DNA from: Prunus persica
Lineage: Eukaryota; Streptophyta; Magnoliopsida; Rosales; Rosaceae
Direction: 5' to 3'
DNA: 64,000 nucleotides
Assembly: GCF_000346465.2 (NCBI RefSeq)
Contig: NC_034009.1
Location: 22,220,706-22,284,705 of the forward strand
The stretch's first letter is position 1, and the number at the start of each line of letters is the position of its first letter. A program made the position numbers and the translations under genes. Shown here piece by piece: positions 22,030-34,461 of the stretch. Below the pieces are notes generated by a model. That model was not told the DNA's origin. It was given only the letters and a program-made list of their open reading frames with translations, and did not search any database.

Positions 22030-22955
22030 ATGGGGGGACAGGCAGGCAAGCTTGGTGGTGAAGAAAGGTAAGGGTCCAAAAGGAGAGAGAGGGACTTGAG
22101 GGAAGAAAGATTTGGGTTGTAAACCAACAAAAGAAAGAAGGGTAAAAGAAAAGGTTGTTCCCCCAATGTTGCTTCGGTCTGGCACAGTGGCTTTGCCAAT
22201 ACATATCTTTCTCTTGCTCCAATGAATTGATCTTCATGTTATCACTTTGTGTACATCTCAAGCATATAATATATTAATATATCCACCATATATAAGCTTG
22301 GGAAAGCTTTAGCTCCTCTCACTTTCAATTAGTTCCAACCCGGACCAACCCTTAGCTCCCAACATCTAATTACCACTGCCCCCATTGTCACCTACAATGT
22401 CAATTTTCTATTTTTTTATTTTTTTCTTTCACGTCTCAAAATTTATGAACCCAATAAAGGCCGCTATATTGAAGAACCACTTTTTTTTTTCTTTTTTTTT
22501 TCTGTAACAAAAAAAAAAAGAAAAAAGAAGAACCCTTTTTTTTCCCCCTCTCTCTTTGAACTTTATTCTGCGCCTACTAAATGGTCCTCCTAATCTACTA
22601 CATATAGAGCTTGATCTGGTTTCTTTTTTGGGTCCTCCTTTTCATTCTCAGTCAAATATAAGAAGGTGTTTGAGTTACTGCCTCGCTGGTGTGGGGCACG
22701 ATCCTTTTCCAAGACTTGCTTTGTGGAGTTTTCTCTATGCTGTACCTCTATGTTAGGTGGTCAGGTGACCTTTTGCTAATTTATTCTGAAAATCGCGACC
22801 GTCAAATCAAATCCTATTCCTTTCAAGAGAAAACACACCTAGTCCCAATGTTACTTGAACGATACTACAAATGCCACAAACTGAAGAGAAGAAAACACCT
22901 CAAATAACATTTTTATTGAATTTCCTTTCTGTTTTATTCTCATATGACGAACTAT

Positions 22956-23105
22956 TGTTGAAGAATATAAAGTTTTACATCAAAAATTTACTAAATAAAA
23001 TACAACATATAATGAATGGTTCCACTGCTAACATCACTAATATCTTTTGTGATAAAATTCCATAAATATCGGGCTTTATAGGTAGTTAAGTTGAGGATAA
23101 TATCA
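22956..23105 (+). mobile_element. TRIM-like LTR fragment
   Basis: Starts TGTTGAAGAATATAAAG and matches the split TRIM LTR of 1787-1841 plus 15772-15913 through landmarks AACATATAATGAATGG, TTTTGTGATAAAAT, CTTTATAGGTAGTTAAG and GGATAATATC. It has no primer site after it and ends early, so it is a diverged solo or truncated LTR. Confidence 0.6.
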
Positions 23106-24756
23106 GTGGGTTTTGTAATATGTTTACCCTTTGGATTAACTTTCTTTATGTGAGTGTGCCACGGTTAGTAGATAATACCCTAACAGATTTAAGTGACTTT
23201 ATATACTAGCGCCCCAAGCAATAGACTTTAAACAAACCATTGTGATTTTGGTTGTGAGGACTTCACAATTTATCTAGACAAATATGGTCAGCAAAGCAAA
23301 ATACACTGATTTATGGATAACATAACAAACAAATCCAAGCAAAACTGTCTGAAGCACAAGTATCAAATGAATCTCTAAATCTACTACTTCTTAGAGGTGT
23401 TGAACTTTGACTTCTGATTGAAACAATAGTCGCAATGATGACTTATGATCAGGCTGGACTGGATTTTGTTGATTGGACTAAATGTTTCTATACTGGAATT
23501 GCACGTCAATATCTTAAACTAATATGGACTGGCTAGAAATTGATACCAAGTTTGAAGTTGGCAAAGCTATAAACGAGTTGAGCCTTGAAGAGGCTGGGAA
23601 AGTGATTAGAACTACATGTGGTCGATTCTAAATGATCTGGAAGCTATATATCTAGACGACTTCAAGACATTAAGATGTCTTTGGAAAATTTGTTCAGGTT
23701 CTCATATAATGAAATACCTGACTTCTGCCTGTTTTATCTAATTTGCTGAACCAAATTTGTAAGAGAAATTAATCTCTTTTGAATTCTGCCTGATTTACCT
23801 AGTCTAGATTACGAGGGAAATCTTGTTTTCTTCTTGGTTTTCTGAACTTCTTCTTGAGTTGGATTGCTTCTAAAGGAAGATTGCTTGCTTGCTTTTGGTA
23901 ATTGCAAGAGTGTATGACCTTTGATTTCTTTTGATCAATCTGGATTGATTGTTGAGTGTGTGTTTGTTTGATTAGTTGGTTGATTTTCTCCACTCCAGAC
24001 ACTCTTGTATTTATAGAAGAAAAAGTGATGCCGAAGAAATCTGGATATTATAGTTTTAGACTATCCTCCATTTAATGCACAACTGACAAAAGTTCTGTGA
24101 GTTCAATGCATTGATCAATTTTGGCATTTGTTCATCAATGTTCCTGAATGCCTCTTGATCGTTTCTTTTGTAACAACGTAGCTGAAGTGAGCAATAATGT
24201 GCATATTGTTCCAACGTTGGTACCATAAATATCCAAGTATCCTAGTGGGAGGGAAAAAAAAAACAAGTGATTTTGCAATAAATAGCCATGTCTTTTTAAC
24301 TAAAGCAAGTCTCACTTTACTTTCCAGCTTTTAAGGTCATAAATTTTCTTTGGATTTTAGCCACCAACGATGAGGGTTTACCCTAACAAAACCTTAGCCA
24401 CTAATAAACTGTGATCTTTTGGGAAAAAACTATTATAAACAACTTTGATTTTTTTGGATTGAAAGTAACTTTGTTTCTCAACTGTCAAAAATGTGAATTA
24501 GCTTAAATTGATTCCCAATAGTTGAATAGTACGGGCTTTTCACCATCTTTTGGTAAACTAAAGCCCAATACCATTTTGGAGAGTGAATCCAATATTTGTT
24601 TCGGGCTGGCATGTATATTTCAAGCCCAGACATGTTGTTAGCCTATCTCTTCAAAATTTAATAGCTAATTGCTGGTTTATTTTTATTTTTATTTTTAATA
24701 TTTTAGATTCTTTGCTAAATGCCCCTTAAATGGGAAATTGAAAAAGAAAAACATTA
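23106..24756. other. intergenic region, possible LTR remnant
   Basis: No coding sequence is supported. On the minus strand a TATA box-like TATAAATA (24008-24015) is followed by a leader-like sequence rich in CAA and AATC, as seen in LTR R/U5 regions, but I could not find termini or a second copy. Confidence 0.3.
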
Positions 24757-25122
24757 GAGCCACTCCAGCGGACGGGCCGGGGGGGTGTGGGACCCACCAA
24801 CTCGGGCCAGCCCGAAGACGAGACGAGCCCGACTTGCAGCTCGCGGTCTCTGACGTCAACGCTCGCGTCACGCTGACGTCAGCTAGCGCGTTTCAAATCC
24901 AATCCTACGGCTGAGGCTTTTTTGGGCAATAAAATTATGAAAAAAAATCGTAAATTTTTTTAAAAAATTCTAAAAAATTCAAATTGTTTTTTTCTATAAA
25001 TACCTATCAATACCCTTCACTTTCAACACCAATCCTCATACATTTCATTATACTTCTACTATTATTCACTCTTTACTCAACATTTTCCTCTTTTTCATCT
25101 AGTATTTTGATTTCATATTTTT

Positions 25123-26366
25123 ATGGCTTCTTCTATAGAAACCAGAGGGGCTTGGAGCACCATGAAAGATGTTTCCTTGTGTGAGGCTTGGCTCCAAATT
25201 TGTCATTGTCCCGTGTCCGGCAATGAGATGAAATTTTTTCATATGTGGAAAAAAATTCATGCCGAATTTTGTGAAAAAATTCCGGGGTCTACTCGTACGG
25301 AGATGACATTATCCAGTAGGTGAAAAATTCTCAATAAAGAGTTGGGAAAATGGAGAGCTGCCCTAGCAAAAGCGATGGACAACTATAGAAGCGGGAAAAA
25401 TCGTACTAACGAGGTAAGTATTTTATAATTTTTGTTTTATTAAGTCTAATCTCCTAATATATATATTTTGTTAATATTGCTTGCATTTTCAATATTTTGT
25501 TAATATTTCTTGCATTTTAAATATTTTGTTCATATTTCTTGCATTATCAATATTTTGTTAATATTTCTTGCAATTTAAATATTTTGTTCATATTTCTTGC
25601 ATTTTTAATATTTTGTTAATATTTATTGCATTTTCAATATGTTGTTAATATTTCTTGCATTTCCACTTGTTTCTTAATTTTCTTGCATTTCTAATTTATT
25701 TGTAAGGTTAATTGCATTTCCATTATTATTATTTTTGTTACTTGCATATCCAATATATTTTAAATATTTATTGCATTTCTTTTTTTTTTGTTAAATAGAT
25801 GATTCAAGCACAAATGTGGTTCGGTGCAACTGGGGGTGGCAAAAAAAGTTTCAACCATCATGAATGTTGGGAGGTGGTGAAATATTGCAAACGCTTCATA
25901 ATTATTCCGACGGGTCCCGCCGTTGTGTTAAACGAGACGCCACTCCGTGATTCAATGGCATCAGATTCACCTCTCGATTCTCCTATGAGTCAAGACTCAC
26001 CCATCGAAAAGGAGCCGAGGCCCATTGGCCGAAAGGCCGCGAAGGCAAAGAAAGTGGGTAATTCAAGCAATAATAATTCAAAGTTTTTGGAGGAAATTGC
26101 AAGGCAAAACGGCCTAAGAATTGAAATGGAGCAGAAACGCCAAGATAACGAGTTGACCCTTCAAGCTGAGCATGCATGAGAAAGGGAGTATTTGGGCAAA
26201 AAAGATATGGACAAGACGGATCGGGAAACTATGGCCATGGATACAAGTCATATGTCCCCTAAAACAAAACAATTTTGGAAGCTAGAACGAAGGGATGTTA
26301 TGAGAAGAAGACTTTTCCGGGATGATGGGCCTAGCAACACAGATTGGTTAAATGATGGAAACCATT
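25123..26366 (+). pseudogene. Harbinger ORF1 (second copy)
   Basis: Exon 1 (25123-25412) encodes MASSIETRGAWSTMKDVSLC and the SANT-like segment; an in-frame TGA replaces the Trp codon of the first copy at 25321-25323. A GT donor follows at 25413. The intron to about 25798 is rich in degenerate ~30-bp repeats built on TATTTCTTGCATTT. Exon 2 (from 25799) encodes AQMWFGATGGGKKSFNH and the Ser/Pro-rich linker, with a second TGA at 26177-26179, then resumes to the conserved C-terminus at 26366. Confidence 0.75.
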
Positions 26367-27743
26367 AAATTAGTTAGCCTACCTTTTATGTATTTGTATT
26401 TTTCATGTTTTCTATTAAAGTTGTTGTAATTCATGTATTTTATTTTAGTAGTAGTAATTCGTAATGACTTGTATTAGATTTCGTTATTTAATAAACAAAG
26501 CATTCAATAAATTACCTTTTTATTCAACATATTCCATACTTCAAACAAAACAAAATAAAAATAAAAATAAACTACAAACAAGGCACAATAATAATAACAA
26601 ACTACAACCAAAGCATAATAAATAAAAATACAACACAACCAAACCATAACTAAATAAAACATAACCAAAGCATCTATGCTCCATCATTCTTCTTCATTGC
26701 CTTTCACCGCCCATAGATGCTCCATCAAGTGAACTTGACGCATTTCATGAATATACGAAGATTGCATCTTTGTATATCGATCTATCATTCGGGTCATCAA
26801 ATGACCATCCCTCACCAACGGTTCCGGCTCAAATGGTTCTCCATTTGACCTCATGGGCCTTTCATAAATCCGTGTCAAGGCCGTGTTCATTGGATCCGGT
26901 TCGTAGACCTCTAAAGCATCATAATCATACTCATCCTCCACAATCATATTATGGAGGATGATGCAAGTCATCATAATGCTTATGAGAATCTCCTCATCAA
27001 ACATACGGGCCGCACCTCGAATAATCAACCACCGAGCTTGAAGGATGCCAAAACACCTTTCGACATCTTTCTTGTATCCCTCTTGATAGGTAGCAAATAA
27101 TTTTTGCTTTTGGAATCGGGGATTCAGAATGGATTTGACAAAAGTGGTCCACCTCGGGCAGATGTCGTCAGCTAGATAATACTCCGTCTGGTACACTGTA
27201 TTATTGACTTGATAGGTGATATTGGGGCCCTGGCCTCTCAATACATCATTGAAGACCGGGGATTGACCCAGCACGTTGAGGTCATTTTGGGATCTTGCAA
27301 CTCCAAAGAAGGCATGCCAAACCCATGTGTCAAAGCCAGCAACGGCTTCAAGGATGATACTTTTTTGGCCTTTTTTTATTTCCGTAATCACCTTGCCAAG
27401 CAGTTGGGCAAATTCTTCCATTGCCAGTGCATGCAGTCGATGCTACCAATCATTCCTGGAAATCCTCGAGCTTCGGCTTTTTGTAGAAGCTGTTGGAGGT
27501 CCCTGGGAGTAGGTCTACGCAGGTAGTCCCTAATATATAGAGTTTCAACTACTTGACAAAATCTTACCAAAGCCTCCAACGTAGTGGACTTCCCCATCCG
27601 GGCAATCTCATCCACCTAATCAGTAGATGTTCCATACGCCAACATTCGTATAACAGCTGTAAGCTTTTGCTCCGGAAGAAGCCCCAAAACCCCAGTAGCA
27701 TCACACTTTTGAACAAAGTATGCATCATAATTGCAAATATCAT

Positions 27744-28987
27744 TGATAAGTCTATATTTTATATATATATTTTATGCCTCCTTTGCTTATTTATTTATTA
27801 ATTTCTTGGTTTAAATTGGTTGTTTTTAATTGGTTTTGTGAGATTTGTGAAGGAATTGTGAAATAGGAGAAAGTGTGCTAAGAAAAGGCAAGAAGATGAA
27901 GATCAACTAAAAAGAAGCCAAGTCATTCCTTTTGTTGCAAGGAATGTTGTCAAATTTCCTAGTTCAAGATGGTGCAAGTCTTATCAAGTCAAACAAGGAG
28001 AAATAAAGAAGACTTTATTTTAGAAGGAATCCTATTTTTATAACAATTGTAATTATTCCTTAGGTAGGATTTCTAGGAGGTTTATAAATAGGGAGTTTAG
28101 GTCATTGTTGAAGGGATCCATTACCCATCATCTACCCTAAAATTCCTACACATTCATACTCATAGCCGAAATACTCAAAGGAGAGAGAGAGAGAGCGAGT
28201 GTTTTAGAGAGACAAAGAAGACAACCTGGAGCTAGAGTTGCTGTTTCAATTGGTTACTTCTTTCCTATGATATTATTTATCATGGTTTTTATTAAAGTTG
28301 TCATGAACTAAATTCTTCTTGCTACGATGTAGCCTAGCCATGAATACTCAATTACTTTAGTCAATGTTAATTCTAAGTATTTTTCCATGTTGAGTATCTA
28401 TTACCATGCTTAATGCTTTGAATGTTTGGCCAACATTTAATTGTTTTGATGCTAAATTGAAGATAGGAATATCCAATTTGGGGTTGCTTCTCGTAATAGA
28501 TGCCATGAGTTACATGATTAGACAGGGATGTTTGTCATGACTTATGTGGTTGTTTTGTAGGTTTTTCAAGGAATTTAATGGGTTCTTATTATCTTAATTC
28601 CATTACTAGGGATAGAGTGGGTTGGTAATAAGAATACTTTTGGTATAACCAGGGATGGAGTATCGAATAAAGTAGGGAAAATCAACTGTCAACATAGAGA
28701 ATAATTAGGATTAACATGCTAAGGGAATTGGGTAGAATTGGCTATGGTGAAATCGGAAGCTCTAGTGCTCTCATAACTTGAATCTCACTACTTTATTTTT
28801 CTACGCTTGTTTTTATTCATTGTTTTAGTTAATTAATCAATCAAATCTCATCATCAATTGTTCAAATAAAGTCTTGGGTTAATCACAATCGGTACTTGGT
28901 AAATTAAATCACTCTTCGTGGGAACGACACTTCACTCATCACTATATTACTTGTGCGAATTGTGCGCTTGCAATAAATATCACAATA
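27744..28987 (+). repeat. 5' LTR of the Athila-like element
   Basis: Starts TGATAAGTCTATATTT and ends ...CACAATA, whereas the 3' LTR ends ...GACAACA, so the terminal CA has become TA here. It contains a GA microsatellite near 28180 that differs in length from the 3' copy. Confidence 0.93.
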
Positions 28988-28993
28988 AGTTTT

Positions 28994-29011
28994 TGGCGCC
29001 GCTGCCGGGGA
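28994..29011 (+). other. primer binding site (tRNA-Asp type)
   Basis: TGGCGCCGCTGCCGGGGA differs at one base from the complement of the plant tRNA-Asp(GTC) 3' end. It lies six bases after the LTR. Confidence 0.85.
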
Positions 29012-29100
29012 GTGTTTTAAATTTTATTAATATCGATATAGATTGATTTGAATTTGAATTAAATTTTTTTTTTTTGTTTCTTAGGTACTTCACCTAGTGC

Positions 29101-32100
29101 ATGAGTTTTGGGAGACGTTCGCAAAGTCTTTTGCTTGTACCATTAGATCCAGAGATCGAGCGAACGCTTCACAAGCTTAACAAACTCAAAAGGGGGAAGG
29201 ACGCAATATTGGAAAAGCCATCACCTATGGCTGAGGAAGCAAAACCAGTAAGGGACTATGATGTCCCATCTGTGGTGGCATCACCATCGAGCATTCGTCG
29301 TCCAACCATTGATGCCAATAATTTTGAAATCAGACCAGCCATAATTTCAATGATTCCGCAATCCTCCATCTTTTGTGGTTTACCTCAAGAAGACCCTAAT
29401 AGCCATATCTCTAATTTCTTGGAGATATGTGACACATTTAAGTGCAATGGAGCTACCAATGATGATGTTCGCTTAAGGCTTTTTCCTTTCTCATTAAAGG
29501 AAAAGGCAAAGTCATGGTTGAATTCTCAACCACCTAATTCTATTACTACATGGGACGACTTGGCCAAGAAATTTTTAGCTAAATTCTTTCCTCCTGCAAA
29601 GACTGCGAAACTCAGGAATGACATCATGTCATTTGCTCAGTATGACATGGAACCTTTTTATGAAGCATGGGACAGATACAAGGATATGCTAAGGAAGTGC
29701 CCACATCATGCCCTACCTACTTGGATGCAAGTTCAAGCGTTCTACAATGGTTTGAACAATACAAGCAAAACAACAATTGATGCTGCAGCCGGAGGAGCTT
29801 TGATGGGAAAAACAGAAACTGAAGCGTATAACTTGCTGGAAGAGATGGCGTCAAATAACTATCAATGGCCTAGTGAGAGATCAACACCAAAGAAAGCTGG
29901 AATTCATGAGATTGACGCCATATCTGCGTTAACTACGCAAATTTCTACTCTGTCTAAACAACTTGGTACTTTAAATGTTAATGCTATTCAGTCTACTAAT
30001 TTAAGTTGTGAATTTTGTGCAGGACCTCATCATGGCAATGAGTGTGGAGCTAGTCCATTCACATCACCATCTGAACAAGTGAACCAAGTCTCTGATTTTA
30101 ATCGACAACGGAATAATCCTTACTCCAACACTTATAACCCAGGATGGAAGAACCATCTGAATTTTTCATGGAGTAATAACCAAAATGTACAGGGACCTCC
30201 ACCTGGTTTCACACCTCAAGAAAAGAAGCATGGATTGGAGGATATAATTACTCAACTTGCTGGAAATGTCAACACTCTCTCTGTCAATACAAATCAATTT
30301 ATGAGCAAAATCGAGACGACCCTTCAGAACCAAGCTGCCTCTATTCGAAACTTGGAGGTTCAAATGGGCCAGCTAGCTAATGTATTGACAGGAAGAGTAA
30401 ATGGAGCTTTGCCAAGCCAAACAGAGATTAATCCGAAAAACCAAGAACATGCGAAGGCGATAACTCTTCGGAATGAGAGGCCAATAAAAACAGCAGTAGA
30501 CTTGGATGAAGAAAAGAATATCCAGCAACAAACTGCAGAGACATCAGAAATTACTAACGTGTCGTCGTCGTCTATCACTGCTGGAACTGTTGCACAACTT
30601 GATGAAATTTCTCCAGAAATTGAACCTGCTACTGTAGAGAAATTATCTCAACCTGCTTCCCTTGTAAAGCCATATGTACTGCCAATTCCGTTCCCTCAAC
30701 ATCTTCGAAAAAACAAAGTGGATGCCCAATTTTTGAAATTTCTTGATATCTTCAAGAAATTACAAATCAATATTCCTTTTGCCGATGCTTTGGAGCAAAT
30801 GCTGAGTTATGCCAAATTCATGAAGGATATTATATCAAAGAAGAGGAAATTGGGCGAACATGAGATAGTGAAATTATCCAAAGAATGCAGTGCTATTTTG
30901 CAGAGGAAGCTACCACCTAAGCTAAAGGATCCAGGGAGTTTTACTATACCTTGCACTATTGGAACCACTTACTTTGAAAAAGCTTTATGTGATTTAGGAT
31001 CCAGTATTAATCTAATGCCTTCTTCTATTGCTAAACATATTGGGTTGAGGGTAATTAACCCAACCACTATTTCTTTGCAGATGGCGGACAGGTCCATAAC
31101 ATATCCCAGAGGCATAATTGAGGATGTGTTAGTCAAAGTTGATAAGCTCATTTTTCCAGCAGATTTTTTGATTTTAGACATGGAAGAAGATGCCGAAACC
31201 CCTATTATCTTAGGCCGCCCCTTTCTAAAAACCGGGAAGACATTAATTGATGTGGACAAAGGTTTATTAATTTTGCGAGTGGCTGATGAGCAGGTGACCT
31301 TCAATGTCTTTGAAGCAACAAAGTACCCAGTGGAATCAGACTCTTGCTTTCGAGTGGATATAGTGGAAAAAGTTGTCTCTGAAAAATTTAAAGAAGAACA
31401 TCCATGTGATCCATTGGAGGCTTGCCTTGTGCATTCCGTTACTACTGAGCATGAGGATCCTAAAATTTCTGAGATGGTGTACATTTTGGAAGCAATGAAA
31501 CCGCGCCCTCCTGGAAGGTGGCTCGAATTTGAGGAGCTTGGAGTCACAACCTCCAAGCCACAACCCAGTGTCATTACTGCACCAACCCTCACATTGAAGC
31601 CCCTACCTTCCCACTTAAGATATGCATACTTGGGTAATTTTGAAACTCTTCCTGTGATTATTGCTGCAAATTTGAGTAAACTAGAAGAAGAGAAATTACT
31701 ACGAGTTTTGAGGGAGCATAAAACGGCAATAGGGTGGACTATTGCAGATATTAAGGGACTTAGCCCTTCCATGTGTATGCACCGTATTCTGATGGAAGAT
31801 AATTTTAAACCTTCGGTTGAGCATCAGCGCCGATTAAATCCGAATATGAAAGAAGTTGTGCAAGCTGAAGTATTAAAGTTATTAGATGCTGGAATAATTT
31901 ACCCGATTTCAGATAGTAGTTGGGTGAGTCCAGTTCAAGTCGTACCGAAAAAAGGGGGTATTACAGTGGTGAAAAATGATAAGAATGAGTTGATCCCGAC
32001 AAGAACAACTACAGGATGGCGTGTCTGCATAGACTATAGGAAATTGAACACTACGACAAGGAAAGATCACTTTCCCTTGCCTTTCATTGATCAGATGTTG

Positions 32101-34461
32101 GAAAGACTTGCTGGGCATTCATATTATTGTTTTTTAGATGGATATTCTGGGTATAATCAGATTCCAATTGCACCTGAAGATTAGGAAAAGACGACGTTCA
32201 CATGCCCATTCGGCACTTTTGCATACAGGCGCATGCCCTTCGGGTTGTGTAACGCCCCTGCCACCTTTCAACGTTGCATGATGAGCATCTTTTCGGACAT
32301 GGTGGAGCGCTTCATTGAGGTTTTTATGGATGACTTTTCTGTTTTTGGCTCATCATTTGATTCTTGTTTACATAATTTGGCATTAGTTTTGAAAAGATGT
32401 GAAGAAACCAATTTGGTTTTGAATTGGGAGAAATGCCATTTTATGGTGCAAGAAGGGATAGTCCTGGGGCATAAAATTTCAGCTAAAGGAATAGAGGTTG
32501 ATAAGGCAAAAATTGATACCGTAGAGAAATTGCCACCGCTCACTACAGTAAAGGGGATTCGAAGCTTTCTGGGCCATGCTGGATTTTATCGGCGGTTTAT
32601 CCAATATTTTTCCAAAATCACGAAGCCCTTATGCAATCTCCTTCTTAAAGATGTAGAATTTAATTTTGATTCAAGGTGTTTGGAAGCATTTAATGTCTTG
32701 AAAGAAAAGCTTACTTCTGCACCTATCATTGTCGCACCGGATTGGGACTTGCCTTTTGAGATTATGTGTGATGCTAGTGACTATGCGGTAGGGGCAGTTT
32801 TGGGTCAAAGAAGAAATAAATTACTTCATGTAATTTATTATGCCAGTCGTACTTTGAATGACGCCCAGCGGAATTATACCACCATGGAGAAAGAATTGTT
32901 AGCAGTAATCTTCTCCTTGGATAAATTTCGATCCTACTTGATTGGAGCAAAGGTGATAGTGTATACCGATCACTCAGCTTTAAAGTATTTACTTTCGAAG
33001 AAGGATGCAAAACCACGATTAATTCGTTGGGTACTACTGCTCCAAGAATTTGATCTTGAAATTTGAGACAAAAAGGGATCCGAAAACGTAGTAGCTAACC
33101 ATCTTTCGCGGCTGGTCAGTGAGGTAAAGATGAGTGATGATGCTGCACCCATTATGGAGATGTTCCCGGATGAACAATTGTATGCCATTCGATCATCCGA
33201 AGCTCCCTGGTACGCTGACTTTGTGAATTATTTAGCTAGTACTATCATTCCAGCTGATTTATCGTTCCATCAGAAGAAGAAGTTTTTCTCCTTGGTTAAA
33301 CATTATTATTGGGACGACCCATATTTGTGGAAACATTGCCCTGACCAAGTTATACGGAGATGTGTGCCTGAGGAGGAGATGGAAGACATATTGCGACATT
33401 GCCACACATTGGCGTGTGGGGGGCATTTTGGTGCCTCCAAAACAGCAGCCAAGGTATTACAATCTGGATTTTTTTGGCCAACTTTGTTCAAGGATGCCTA
33501 TGCATTTGTAGCTGCCTGTGATCGATGCCAACGCACTGGAAATATTTCTAGCAGAAATCAGATGCCATTGAATAATATTCTAGAGGTTGAATTGTTCGAT
33601 GTCTGGGGAATAGATTTCATGGGACCTTTTCCTGAATCTTGGAAGAACAAGTACATATTGGTGGCTGTTGATTATGTGTCGAAATGGGTTGAAGTCGTCG
33701 CTCTCCCTACCAATGACTCCAAGGGTGTTGTCAAATTTTTCCGAAAAAATATTTTCACCAGATTCGGGACTCCGCGTGGCATCATCAGTGACGGAGGCAC
33801 ACACTTTTGCAATCGTCAATTTAATTCTCTTTTAGCTAAATATGGTATTACCCACAAGGTTACTACTCCCTATCATCCACAAACTAGTGGACAAGTTGAA
33901 GTTTCCAATAGAGAATTAAAACGAATTTTGGAAAAGACGGTGAGTGCTTCAAGAAAGGATTGGTCACTGAAATTGGATGATGCCTTATGGGCCTATCGAA
34001 CGGCGTTCAAAACACCAATTGGCATGTCTCCTTATCGTCTAGTTTTTGGGAAAGCTTGTCACTTACCGGTTGAGCTCGAACATAAGGCACATTGGGCACT
34101 CCAAACACTCAATTTTGACATGATTGCAGCGGGAGAAAAACAGGCAATTCAATTGAATGATATGGATGAGTTTCGTAATGAAGCTTATGAGACTTCCAAG
34201 ATATACAAGGAGCGTACAAAGAAATGGCATGATAAGCATATTCTAAGGAAGGATTTCTTCGCTGGTCAGAAAGTTCTCCTATTTAATTCCCTCCTCCGAC
34301 TCTTTCCCGGGAAGCTGAAATCACGTTGGTCTGGACCATTTACAATAGTGCAAGTATTTCCTTCTGGAGTTATTGAGGTTAGGCATGACGAACAAGGTAC
34401 TATTTTCAAAGTAAACGGCCAACGAGTGAAGCCATACTTGGAAGTCAATTTTGATCAATAG
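29101..34461 (+). pseudogene. gag-pol of the Athila-like element, two in-frame stops
   Basis: One continuous frame of about 1787 codons is broken only by TAG at 32182-32184 (in RT) and TGA at 33064-33066 (end of RNase H). Gag spans about residues 60-300 and ends in a variant zinc knuckle (C303, C306, H310/H311, C315). The protease motif CDLGSS has its Asp at residue 631. RT begins near residue 900; its active site is FMDD (32323-32334), a variant of YMDD. RNase H has the first Asp at 32770 (CDASDYAVG) and TDHSAL. Integrase has the HHCC region (about 33400-33530) and D, D, E at 33613, 33790 and 33898. Both stops fit single C-to-T changes (Gln and Arg codons). The first product (1027 residues) would still contain gag and protease. 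Confidence 0.92.

Larger units (their letters stand above)
18729..22955. other. intergenic region without supported genes
   Basis: AT-rich sequence with only short, low-complexity open frames. It contains the dinucleotide runs listed separately and no terminal-repeat structure I could close. Confidence 0.6.

Noticed and set aside
21123..22261. Arg-Glu and Ser-Leu repeat proteins
   Set aside because: Products of CT/GA microsatellites read in frame.
22556..23065. Chain of short plus-strand frames before the TRIM LTR fragment
   Set aside because: No family resemblance, ordinary AT-rich composition, no splice-consistent extension.
30969..31772. 267-codon minus-strand frame inside gag-pol
   Set aside because: Antisense of the gag-pol protease/RT region; no domain and no expectation of an antisense gene there.
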